Assembly (NCBI GenBank): GCA_029224185.1
Contig: CM055192.1
Coordinates: forward strand, 16,078,239 to 16,142,238
Length of the DNA: 64,000 nucleotides
Origin: Karalla daura
Taxonomy: Eukaryota > Chordata > Actinopteri > Chaetodontiformes > Leiognathidae
Reading direction: 5' to 3'
Shown: in pieces, positions 25,167 to 36,323 of the stretch
How the letters are laid out: each line of letters opens with the position of its first letter
How positions within the stretch are numbered: the stretch's first letter is position 1
Program-made: the position numbers and the translations under genes
The notes under the pieces: generated by a model
Databases searched by the model: none
Told to the model about the DNA's origin: nothing
What the model saw: the letters and a program-made list of their open reading frames with translations, nothing else

Positions 25167-25541
25167 CCTTGAGATAGACTGGAGATCATCTGAGATCATC
25201 TATCTCTGCACTGTGTCCGCTACTGTAGGATGGACACCACCACACCTCTGCAACACCATTCAATCAGACAGTGGGTATGAGTGGATGGAAAATGTACAAT
25301 ATCATTAACATAAGGAGCTCATATGAGAATGAAATGGTGAAGGAGGGGATCAGTTTGACCTGGTAACACTTCTTTTGTTTATTTCCTTCCTTTGTCAACT
25401 CTCAATGTGTGTATGTATACAGATAAACACAACAGTGTTGGCTTGTCTAGCAGGAAAATGTCAAACCTCTGTCTAAATAACCTCTGTGATTGACAGCTGT
25501 TTGATGGTTGTTTGTTGAAAGTCTGGACAGTGCAGATCTTT

Positions 25542-25728
25542 CACTTCCTGTTAAACCGCATGTTACATTTCTTCTGACACTTGTTCTAACAATCGACCCC
25601 CCGGGTGTTGCCGAGGGGTGGCTGCTGCCTCAGAAAATACTACATATATATAGAAGACAAATTGTTGTGACAGGCACCATCTCCTGAGTGAACTGGGACC
25701 TCAAACTGAGGCTTGCAGAGCATCACAG
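25542..25728 (+). promoter_or_regulatory. Promoter and non-coding first exon of peroxidase 1
   Basis: CACTTCCTGT (25542-25551) is an ETS/PU.1-type site and AACCGCA (25554-25560) a RUNX-type site, about 85-90 bases upstream of a TATA-like TACATATATATAG (25641-25653). A 5'-untranslated exon of about 50 bases would follow and end at the donor CACAG|GTACAG (25728/25729). It splices to the acceptor TTCACACAG just before 25900, two bases upstream of the start codon. The layout is typical of a myeloid-type TATA promoter. Site assignments rest on consensus only. Confidence 0.5.
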
Positions 25729-25901
25729 GTACAGGAATCACTCTTCACTTCTCACAACCTTTTCACTTTTAAACACCGTTTCTTCACATCTGTGATGTAA
25801 TTGTATTTCACGTGAACTGGCAAATCAGTGTCTTCTCAGGTTGGGTTATGGTCGATGTAGCTATGCTAACAATCAGGTCTCTGTTTCTGTTTCACACAGA
25901 G

Positions 25902-28900
25902 ATGAAGTGGGTTCTCTACCTGATGGCTGTGGGTTTCTACCTGAGTTTGCAAAAACATGTGGATGCAGGTGAGTATTACCTCAGTCTACATCTTGGGTTG
26001 AATATTTCCACATGAATGTTCTCCTGCTGTTTTTTTGTTTAGCTAAAAACTAGCGATCATGCATGGATTTAAGCTTACTTCAAATCAAAGTATTACAATA
26101 ACAACACACAATTTCAGTCACCAGTTGTAAAAATATATATCTAAAGACATGACAAAAGTGAAGAAGCCACAAGGTGCACTATTCTTTACAGGGACTAACT
26201 GAAACCTGTTTCTGTCCTCAGAACCACGTCTGAGCAGAGATGTCATGGAAAACGCTGCGATTGAAGCCAAGGCAACAGTGGACTCAGCTTACGAGTATTC
26301 GCGAAGAGAGTGAGTGCACGAAAACTGCAGAAACAAAAAAGAAAAAAAGCAGCATGAACTTATAGGAGGCGTTCAAACAGCAGCATCGTCATCGTACGTC
26401 CTCTCTCCACACAGGAGCGTTGAACGAGTGAAGAGGAACTCAGCAAACCCTTCAGACGTCTTGCGCCTGTTGAAGCAGCCTGTTGGGCCAACTCGTGCTG
26501 CCGTCCGGGCCGCCGACTACATGGAAAACGCCGTGAAACTGATCCAGCAGTCTTTAGGAAGACGCTCAAAGCGCTCCGTCAACACCACTGGTGTGTGTCC
26601 AAAACAGATTCCTTTGAAGCTGTGAAGGGGATTCGAGCCATAGCTAAGGCGTGCATCTCTCGCCTGTGTTAACCAGATCTGATCTCTGAGGAGGACCTGC
26701 AGGTCATCGCCGAGCTGACCGGATGCTCTGCCAGTCATCGACTTCCTTCATGCAAGACGACTCCCAATTTAGACAGGTTTCGCACAGTTAGCAGCGTCTG
26801 CAACAACAGGTGAGGCGACTGCTAAGTGTTAAGCTTAATGGAAAAACCATTGACAAAGATTTCCACAGCTCACTGGCCACTTAAAGGTTTTGCCCCCTGA
26901 GGCATAGTTTAAGCCTGTCAAAAATCGTTCCTTAAAACTTCCAGTCTGCTTGTTTGTTAGATGTTAGAGATGGGAATGGACAGTTGAACAGTGATCATTC
27001 CTTTTGGAAAATATTGGCTGAAGGACTGATCAGAGACTGACACAAGCTCCACATGCATGCAGATAGCAAAGAGAAAGAAAACTTAGATGTTTATTTGTTT
27101 GTTAACAGAGAAAACACCCGCTGGGGATCCTCCAACACGCCTTTCACACGTTGGCTCCCTGCTGAGTACCAGGACGACATCTCTCTGCCCAAAGGCTGGG
27201 ATCCAAAGCGGAAAGTCAACAGAAGACTACTTCCTTTGGTACGTTCATCACCTTCACTGGATCTGCTGCAACTTAGTATGGAATAAAATACAGTTAGTCA
27301 TACGGTTCCTGTACTCTGCATCCCGTCTCCAGGTAAGGGAAGTGTCCAACCGTATCCTGCGCACAGCAAACTCTAAAGTGGAGAGCGACCCACTCTACAC
27401 TCACCTGGTGACCATCTTCGGCCAGTGGACCGACCACGACCTGACCTTCACCCCTCACTCCCCCGTCATCCGCTCCTTCAGCAACGGCATCGACTGTGAT
27501 AAAAGCTGTGAGCGCACAGAGCCCTGCTTCCCCATTGAGGTCGGTGTCACTGTAGCACAGATACATACAAAACAACATGTATCTGAAGCCCAAAACACAC
27601 ACATGCTGAGAGTTAACCCTCTTAACAGATTCCCAGCCGAGACCCACGCTTCGGCAGAAACTCAGACGAGTGCATTCCTTTCTTCCGCTCCACGGCGGCT
27701 TGTGGTTCTGGAAACACGGGCCACGTATTCGGAGCGAGCAACGTCCGAGAGCAGATGAACGCGCTCACGGCCTTCCTGGACGTAGGCCAGGTGTACGGAG
27801 CGGACGACGCCAAAGCTCGTTTTTTGCGGAACCTCACCTCGGATCGGGGTCTGATGAGGGTCAACACGGAGTACACTGACAACGGCCGAGAGCTTCTGCC
27901 CTTCAGCAGCATGACCGCCAACATGTGTGCTACACGCGCTCGCATCACAAACGTCGAAAACGTCCAAGAGGTGCCCTGCTTCGTTGCCGGTGAGCCTTAT
28001 TTTTTTCATGAACTCAATTGACTGGATCTCAAGTAAAATGTAGGTAAACAAGAGCAGCGCTTTGACATCCAGGTGACGAGCGCTCCAACGAGAACATCGC
28101 TCTGACCTCTCTGCACACGTTGTTCCTGCGTGAGCACAACCGTCTGGCACGCGCCCTGGCCCGACTCAACCCGCACTGGGATGGAGAGAGACTCTACCAG
28201 GAGGCTCGCAAGATCATGGGAGGATACTTGCAGGTTAAATAACAGCTTCTGTGTGCATTTTGGATTCGTGTTTCACAAGATACGTGTGTCCCTGTATGCT
28301 TCCTTAGACTCAGCTTCCTTGTTGTCGTTCAGGTGATCACGTTCAGGGACTACTTACTCCACATCGTTGGTCCAGAGTTCGTGGCCAGGAAGCTGTCCAC
28401 CTACCCTGGTTATGATGAGAATGTGAACCCCAGCATCTCTAACGTGTTTGCCACAGCCGCCTACAGATTTGCCCATCTGATGGTTCAGCCTTTCATATTT
28501 CGCCTGGATGAGCAGTACAGGGAGCACCAGGAGTTCCCCAGCCCTCTGCTGCACAGGGCCTTCTTCGCACCATGGAGGGTGGTCTTTGAAGGTAAAGTCT
28601 AAAATGTTGTGACAGTCCGTATCAAGTCCAGGTAACCAAACTTGTCTTGCTTTTCTCAGGCGGTTTGGACCCAATCTTGAGGGGGCTGGTGGGGCGCAAG
28701 GCCAAGCTGAACACCCAGGAACACATGATGACTGATGAGCTGAGGGACAGGCTGTTTGAGTTCTCCACTGAGCTGGCTCTGGACCTGGGAGCTCTCAACA
28801 TGCAGAGAGGCAGAGACCATGGACTCCCAGGTGCTAGTCTAGTCTGGCATTTCAGACGATTGTCATCTGTCATTCACCTGTGGAGTTTTACATCTGTTGA

Positions 28901-29488
28901 CATTGGAACGTGTACTGTACGTCATCCTCATATCTTACCTTTGAAACTCTTTGTGTCAGGCTACAACCAGTGGCGCAAGTTCTGTGGGCTCTCCCAACCA
29001 CGTAATAGGAAACAGCTGAAAAAAGTCCTGAAAAACAACAGACTGGCCGGGAGGCTGCTGCAGCTCTACGGGAAACCTGACAACATCGACGTGTGGATGG
29101 GAGGAGTGGCTGAGCCGTTTGTGAATGGAGGGAGAGTGGGACCCCTGTTCGCCTGCTTGATCTCCACCCAGTTCCAGCGGATCCGCCAGGGAGACCGGTA
29201 AGCAGCAGACAGGCAGCGCACAGAGACAAGGATGCAGTTGCAGTCTTTAACACTGATAAACTGTCTGTTTTCAGGCTTTGGTGGGAAAACGAGGGAGTGT
29301 TCACTGAAGCCCAGAGAGAGTCCCTGAGGGAGACGTCACTTTCACGCATCATCTGTGACAACACCGGCATCACCGACGTACCAGAACGACCCTTCCAGTA
29401 CCAAACCAGATCCAGATACTTAAAATGCAAGGACATCCCTGCTTTTGATCTTAGACCGTGGAAGGAAGCCAAACCCTTCACAGTGTGA
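25902..29488 (+). CDS. Secreted haem peroxidase of the MPO/EPX/LPO family (tandem copy 1), 12 coding exons
   Basis: The CDS is join(25902..25968, 26222..26309, 26415..26590, 26677..26809, 27109..27238, 27333..27539, 27629..27989, 28073..28233, 28333..28591, 28660..28830, 28960..29197, 29275..29488), 2205 bases, 734 aa, close to human MPO (745 aa). All junctions are in phase. Residues 1-22 are a signal peptide, followed by a basic propeptide (RRSKRSVN). The peroxidase domain starts near CNNR and RWLPAEYQDD. Catalytic residues are Q229, D232 and H233 (distal His in GQWTDHDL), R391 and E394 (haem ester region), and R486 and H489 (proximal His in YRFAH). The MPO-specific Met that forms the sulfonium haem link is N395 here. 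The calcium loop reads TAFLDVG (T314, F316, D318), with Gly where MPO has Ser. The C terminus ends PWKEAKPFTV, an ordinary MPO-like end. Expected role: oxidation of halides or thiocyanate with H2O2 in granules or secretions. I cannot tell mpx from epx from sequence alone. Confidence 0.95.
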
Positions 29489-29809
29489 ATAAATCACATG
29501 ACAGTGCAGCGTGAGACCTTCCGACACACTGCTGCCGACCTACGTGATATCGTCTAAACAAACCTGACAACTGTTTGTTGTGTTTTTAATTCAAACCTAA
29601 TTGTTGGGTTACATTTTCCAAAATTCACTGCTAAGTAGATTTTTCATTTTTGCCACTTTAAACCTCTATTTAAATATTGTTTACATGACAAATGAATGTG
29701 GACCATGATATAATTGTTAAATTTATGTATAATACATACATGATATACTGTCACTTTGACTTTTTTGTTCACCCAAAGTGTAATCCATGACTTTGTCATG
29801 AATAAGTGT

Positions 29810-29830
29810 AATAAAGTCAATGAAAATAAA
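29810..29830 (+). other. Poly(A) signals of peroxidase 1
   Basis: AATAAA occurs at about 29810-29815 and 29825-29830, some 320-340 bases after the stop codon. Another AATAAA overlaps the region just after the stop (about 29488) and is too early to be the main site. Confidence 0.5.
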
Positions 29831-29849
29831 GCAGGATGCACTAATGATA

Positions 29850-31890
29850 TATAAGAGACTACGACCTTTGCTTTATTCAGTATCTGCTTCCTTTCTTTCC
29901 TTTGCATTCTTACATTATTACACATTACCTTATCTATTTTCATTGGACTACTTTGGCGGATTATGTGAATTGTGCTCTTTGATGTCTTGACAATGGCAAT
30001 AATGTATACTGGTTCTGTCTTAATGGATCTGCTTTGAAAATGGATGACCTGTTCACGGAGAACCTTTACACACGGGAATGCATGGCTTGTTCATAAAAAA
30101 ACTGATGACAGGTTGATCCAGTGAGACATGACAGACTGACAATGAAACGTAGCGCATAATACCTCGGCTGTACTCCAACACGCAACCCGTATGGGAGCCT
30201 ATGGATATTCCAATCTTGCATATGACACTGTAATTTTTATTTTTACCAAATCACTCTCATTGTTGGTGCATGTGTATCTTGTATAAAAATGTTTTTTTTT
30301 CAATGGCATTTCATAGTAAAATATACTGCTGCACGTAAATGAAGCCGATCTTAAATTTGTTCTTATATTTGGCTTTTGCAAGAACTTTATAGGTTTATAT
30401 GCTTCCTTTGCAATTCTATTCATTTTGTTTGTCCTCAACTTTACTTTTACATAACATTATAAGAAGACAGCTCATAGCTTTCAGCATGAGATTATGAAAC
30501 CTGGTGTGGCTGTGGTTTGGCCTGCTTCGGGAAGTTGTTTTTGCTTGAGGCATCTGACATTGTTAAGCTGCTAGTTATTTATTTTGTCTGCCACCGATGC
30601 TACTGAGCGAGATAAGCAAGAGAGATATTTGCTCCTGTAGACGACCACAGATCTTGAACTGCCCCAAAACTGAATTAATGTAAAAACAAAAGCAAAAAAC
30701 AAACCAAACAAAACAGAATATGACATGATATAGATCCTTGACATACGAAGACAGAGGTATTCTCACTGTAATGTTATACAAAACATGAATCAAAATGCGC
30801 AGCCAAAGTCAGAAACTGGAGATGATAAAACGTGATAAAAGCAGCTGGTGACAGATCCATCCATGTTGTGAAACAGCAACATGACCTGAGCTCTGACACC
30901 AGGCAAAATGAAACTGCCCAATGCTTTTGTCTGCGTATGGTGTCCACACCCCAGAAGGAAAAAGGAAACACTGAGCATTCTGCTGTTGTCCTGTCCTATA
31001 TTGTATAAAATGTAATAAAAGGAAAGACTGTTAGGTGTGGAGAGGAATGAAAAATGTACTCAAAATGAGCTGTGATGATTTTTCTCTTGTGGGAACCATA
31101 ACTCTTTCTTTTTGTTTTTGTTCACAGACCCTCATATTCCATCTATTCGTTATCTCACCTGATCTATTCTCAGAGGTTCACACACCATTCACTCCCATAC
31201 TCCCACCCACATGCAAAGCAGCATATTAATTATGCTGAGATCCAGGCATCCTCTAACTAGTGGACCAAGCAGTTTTTCCCACTCATGAACTTGTACCACA
31301 TGCACTCCCAGTTACGACTTGTGACATCGAACAGCACTCTCAACAAAATAACGCTCTGGTTTTATAGTTTTCAGTGCATTAATCAATACAAAATACTGCA
31401 GCGATCCTGCAGAAATGTTTCTGTTACAACGTGTTTTCTGACTGTCAGTGAATGTGTATGGTACAGGCCGGCATGTGGTTGGATGGGAAAGTGAGGGTCC
31501 AGGTCCCTGCATGTTCTTGGGGCTTGGAAAAACACTGCTTTAAAATACCACACTCAACACACAAATTGACTTTTGTTCTCTTTTTTTCCTCTTCGGGCGT
31601 GCACATGATTTATAAGTTGCATTATTCCTGCTTCCTCCACTTCTCCTTGACACCCTCTTCAACTTAAACCACAAATATAAAAAAAAAAACAAAGCGTGTC
31701 AGCATTTACAAAAAGTGACACTGACATGCTGTGGGTGGATAGTTTTCCTCTTTGTCACTGCCTTTTGTTTGAGTACATGGTATGCTGATGTCAAGTTGCT
31801 CAACAGGTGTCTAATGTATGAAGGAACTAGGAAGAGAAAATTTGTTGTCTGAGGAGAATTCCTGAGGGTAAATGCAGCATCAAGTGACGC
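29850..31890. other. Intergenic spacer between the two peroxidases
   Basis: About 2 kb of AT-rich sequence. I see no gene, no C1q-like remnant behind peroxidase 1 and no clear repeat. A possible C/EBP-like GTTGCTCAAC lies at 31795-31804, upstream of the second peroxidase. Confidence 0.6.
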
Positions 31891-31902
31891 GCCACGCTCC
31901 TC

Positions 31903-32012
31903 TATAAAGAGAATGGTAATGAGCACCTGCAGTGAGTGACACTGACCTCTCAGCAGCTGGAGGTGCAGACCGGATTCCTACAAAAGCACTGGAGGACGCC
32001 ACCCTTTCTCAG
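31903..32012 (+). promoter_or_regulatory. TATA box and non-coding first exon of peroxidase 2
   Basis: TATAAAG lies at 31903-31909. A 5'-untranslated exon of about 80 bases would follow and end at the donor CTCAG|GTGAAT (32012/32013). It splices to the acceptor CTACAG at about 32143-32147, immediately before the start codon. The arrangement copies that of peroxidase 1, which supports the duplication including its promoter. Confidence 0.55.
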
Positions 32013-32149
32013 GTGAATTTCTTTCATACGTTTTTAAATATATATTTAACCAATAACATTTTATATGTTACAGAAAATGATTAATGTATTCGTAGAAAGG
32101 ATTTCAGCACATTTCTGACATATGAAATATATCTGTCCTATCTACAGAG

Positions 32150-35100
32150 ATGAATCGGTATCTGTGGCTCCTGGCTGCAGGTCTCTGCCTGTGCCTGCAG
32201 TGTCATGTCAATGCAGGTGAGTTGCTGTCTGTACTGTGTCTATATAGCTTTTAGGCTTGCTTAGCAGCGAATATTGTAACTGTGTGGAATCAATAAAACC
32301 TTGACACACATCGGACATGCACAACAGTGTTCACTGTCAACACTGAATATCAGTGTTGAGAATGAATGAACCTCTGACTATATTAAACAAAATCAAAAAT
32401 ACATCTTTTGCTCTCAGAATCTCGTTTGACCCGGAGTGCCATAGAAAAGGCAGTGAAAGCAGCCAAAGCCACTGTGGACTCGGCCTATGAATACTCAAGG
32501 AAAGAGTGAGTATGCCGACCTGCTGACCCGATTCAGTGTCAGTCAGCCTTTGAGAATATTCTAAAATGAAGATCTCTGGACTTTCTACGCAATCGCAGAA
32601 GCCTGGATCGAGTCAGGAGGAATTCAGCTCACCCTTCAGACGTCCTGCGGCTGATGAAGCAGCCCGTGGGACAAACTCGGGAGGCTGCTCGTGCTGCCGA
32701 CTATATGGATAACACCGTGAGACTGATCAAGAGGTCTTATGAAAGACGCACTAAACGATCCATCAATGCCACTGGTATGCAACTCTCGTACAGTCTCTGA
32801 TCTTTCCCTCCAAGCATTTACAAACTCAAACTAAAAGTCACAAATAAAATGTGGACTGCTTTCTGCCTGTGTGATCCAGATCTGATCTCTGAGGAGGACC
32901 TGGAGGTCATTTCTGAGCTGACTGGCTGCACTCCCCGACATCGCGATCCCTCGTGCAGAACAACGCCTAATCTGAACAGGTTTTCCACAGCAAGTGGCGT
33001 CTGCAACAACAGGTGAGGCATCTTTTCACTTACAAAAAAACAAAACACAACTAATTAAGTTCATGCAGGCCGCATCGCATTCCCTATTAATTACAAATCC
33101 CCTGATGTGGAGTTCTGCCTGGGACTTTTGTTCATGTTGTCATTTGGGCAACTATAGAGTGAAAGTTGGAAGCCTTGGAATTGGTGTTAAAAGCAGCCGA
33201 CAGTGATGGATTTATTCCCCTCCCAGGCGAAACACCCGCTGGGGAGCCTCCAACGTGCCTTTCACCCGCTGGCTCCCTGCTGAATACCAGGACGACATCT
33301 CTCTGCCCAAAGGCTGGGACCCCAGAGAGAGAATCAACAGACGGCTTCTGCCTTTGGTAACTCCATCATCTTCACGACTATGAGAATAGAAGACACTTAC
33401 ATTTGCACAAACACGCTCTGAGGTACTCAATCTCAACCTCTGCATCCCATCTCCAGGTTAGGGAAGTGTCCAATCGTATTCTGAGCGCACCAAACGATGA
33501 AGTCAAGAACGACCCGCTGTACAGTTTCCTGGTGACCATCTTCGGCCAGTGGACCGACCACGACCTGACCCTGGCCCCTCACTCCCCCGTCATCCGCTCC
33601 TTCAGCAACGGCATCGACTGCGAGCATAGCTGTGAGCGCACAGAGCCCTGCTTCCCCATTGAGGTCGGTGTCACTGCAGCACGCCAAAAACGTGTCTGAG
33701 GCCCAAACACACACGGACACACATACTGAGAGTTAACCCCGTCTTGTCATCTCGACAGATTCCCAGCAGAGACCCACGCTTCGGCAGAAACTCAGACGAG
33801 TGCATTCCTTTCTTCCGCTCCACGGCGGCTTGTGGTTCTGGAAACACGGGCCACATATTCGGAGCGAGCAACGTCCGTGAGCAGATGAACGCGCTCACGG
33901 CCTTCCTGGACGTAGGCCAGGTGTACGGAGCGGACGACGCCAAAGCTCGTTTTTTGCGAGACCTCACCTCGGATCGGGGTCTGATGAGGGTCAACACGGA
34001 GTACACTGACAACGGCCGAGAGCTTCTGCCCTTCAGCAGCATGACCGCCAACATGTGTGCTACACGCGCTCGCATCACAAACGTCAGTGATGCCCAGGAG
34101 GTGCCCTGCTTCATCGCTGGTAAGCATCGCTTCGCCGAACAAACGCAGAATGTGGAATAACTTGTTCTGAATTTCCTCAGGCTAACTGCATATTTTTCTT
34201 TATTGTGCGTGATTAACAAGGTGACGAGCGCTCCAACGAGAACATCGCTCTGACCTCTCTGCACACGTTGTTCCTGCGTGAGCACAACCGTCTGGCCCGC
34301 GCCCTGGCCCGACTCAACCCGCACTGGGATGGAGAGAGACTCTACCAGGAGGCTCGCAAGATCATGGGAGGATACATGCAGGTAAGACAAGGACTTTGAG
34401 AGTTTCTGAAATTTTTAGAATCATGGTATACCCACTTTTACTCTTCTATTTCCTTTTTGCCACTCAGGTGATCACGTTCAGAGACTACCTACTCCACATC
34501 GTTGGTCCAGACTTCGTTTCCAGGCAGCTGTCCACCTACCCCGGTTACGATGAAGACGTGGACCCCACCATCTCTAACGTGTTTGCCACAGCCGCCTACA
34601 GATTTGCCCACACAATGATTCAGCCTTTCATATTCCGCCTGGATGAGCAGTACAGGGAGCACCGTCAGTACCGCACCCCGCTGCTGCACAGGGCCTTCTT
34701 CGCGCCATGGAGAGTGGTCTTTGAAGGTCTGAAATCTTTCAAACCATCCTCAATCTTTTCCCAAACAAACAAGGGAATCGTCAAAATCTGACCAGGTCTG
34801 TCTCGGTTTCATCAGGCGGTTTGGACCCAATCTTGAGAGGGCTTGTGGGTAAACCAGCCAAGCTGAACACGCAGGATAGCATATTGAGTGATGAGCTGAG
34901 GGAGAGGCTGTTTGAGTTCTCTGCTGAGCTGGCCCTGGACCTGGGAGCTCTCAACATGCAGAGAGGCAGAGACCATGGACTCCCAGGTATTGTATTGGCT
35001 CTTGCAACTACCTAATATTACTAACTAGATATCATTGCCATTATCATACAGGTGCATGCATATGCGAGCTGTTATTGGAATTACACATTTTCTGTCTTAA

Positions 35101-36323
35101 GTTTGTCCACATTGACCCGCCGTCTCTTCTCAGGCTATAACAAATGGCGTGGGTTCTGTGGGTTGTCGAGACCAAGAAACCTGCAGGAGCTGGCTGCCGT
35201 GATGAACAACACCGCTTTGGCCAGAAGCCTGCTGGATCTCTACGGCACGCCTGACAACATCGATGTGTGGCTGGGAGGAGTGGCTGAGCCGTTTGTGAAT
35301 GGAGGACGAGTGGGCCCCCTGTTCGCCTGCCTGATCGCCACTCAGTTCCAGAAGATCCGCCAGGGAGACCGGTACACAATATCAGTGACTTTTCTCAAAA
35401 CGTTGCGGTGCGTTTTTCTGCTGCATTACATGCACTTCATGCGTCTTCAAATGTCACCGATTTCAGACTCTGGTGGGAGAACGACGGAGTCTTCACTGAG
35501 GCCCAGAGGAGGTCTCTGAGGGACACATCGCTCGCCCGCATCATCTGTGACAACACCGGTATCACCGAGGTGCCCGAGAGACCCTTCCAGTTCCGTCCCC
35601 GGGGGTCTGGTTACAAAAACTGCAAGGACATTGATGTCTTTGACCTGAGTCCTTGGGGGGAGAGTGGTGAGTTGATGTCTTGAAATCCTTAGATTGTCAA
35701 TATTCTTGTGAGTGTTTCTGATCCACTGATTGTTTTGCTTTTACATTTCAGAACAAAACTCAACTGTGGAGCAAGGTAAACAGACCACTCAGTGTTCTTT
35801 TCTTTCCTCCTTTAATGCTTAAAATTATCATACTTAATGAAGTGTTGCACTCCTACTGGCAGAATGACCACACTTTTTTTTTTGCCACACAGGACCGAGA
35901 GGACCACGTGGTGTGCCCGGGCCACCGGGACCTCCTGGCATGATGACGAAGGTTGCCTTCTCAGTGAGACTGGGCAACAACTACCCCAAAGACAACGCTC
36001 CCATTAAGTTCAGCGACGTCATCTACAATGGACAGAGCAGCTACAACATCAACACGGGCATTTTCACCTGCGAGCACCCAGGTGTCTACGAGTTTTCCTT
36101 CTACTGCCTGATAAACCAGAGGTCGGCCAGTGTGGATATGATGCGTAATGGAGACCTGCTCCTGCACTCATTCACCACCTGGCGCAACGGGTTCCTCACA
36201 GCAAGTGGCAGCCTTTACGTCCGGCTCGAGAGGGGAGACAAGGTCTGGCTGATGGTTAAAAATGGTAACAACGGCCTGACCCGTGACAGCATCTTTTCCG
36301 GGCATCTGCTGTTCACTGAGTAG
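32150..36323 (+). CDS. Haem peroxidase with C-terminal collagen-like segment and C1q domain (tandem copy 2), 14 coding exons
   Basis: The CDS is join(32150..32216, 32418..32505, 32599..32774, 32880..33012, 33227..33356, 33457..33663, 33759..34119, 34221..34381, 34468..34726, 34816..34986, 35134..35371, 35467..35666, 35752..35775, 35893..36323), 2646 bases, 881 aa. Coding exons 1-11 have exactly the same lengths as in peroxidase 1. The catalytic set is kept: Q229, D232, H233, R391, E394, R486 and H489, with N395 in place of MPO's Met and a TAFLDVG calcium loop. The twelfth exon does not stop as in copy 1 but ends at a donor after DLSPWGESG. A 24-base exon (EQNSTVEQ) leads to a last exon coding five Gly-X-Y triplets (739-753) and a full C1q domain (about 757-881; FSDVIYNGQSSY, FTCEHPGVYEFSFY, GDKVWLMV, SGHLLFTE). 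Junctions at the added exons are all phase 1. Inference: a secreted, probably trimerising peroxidase. The stop is TAG at 36321-36323. Confidence 0.95.

Larger units (their letters stand above)
18430..25630. other. Gene-poor interval between the saposin gene and the first peroxidase
   Basis: No complete gene is recognised. The interval holds a G-run array (18866-18892), a perfect inverted repeat (19257-19296), (CA)n tracts (about 20411-20440, 22791-22818), an orphan exon-like segment on the minus strand (about 21008-21063), a tRNA-like SINE head (23640-23700), another dispersed-repeat copy (24272-24421), a 62-bp tandem duplication (24441-24564) and a (TG)n tract (25138-25166). The rest is AT-rich unique sequence. 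Confidence 0.6.

Noticed and set aside
27622..27948. Long antisense frames over the peroxidase exons (also 33671-34390, 239 aa, minus)
   Set aside because: They lie opposite GC-rich exons of confirmed plus-strand genes and match no family. Codon bias on the sense strand explains the absence of stops.
28888..29481. 197-aa minus-strand frame
   Set aside because: Antisense shadow of the last two peroxidase 1 exons, crossing their intron. No independent support.
29489..31890. A C1q exon or remnant behind peroxidase 1
   Set aside because: Scanned for Gly-X-Y triplets and for C1q signatures such as YNGQ or F-T-C-x-x-P-G. None found.
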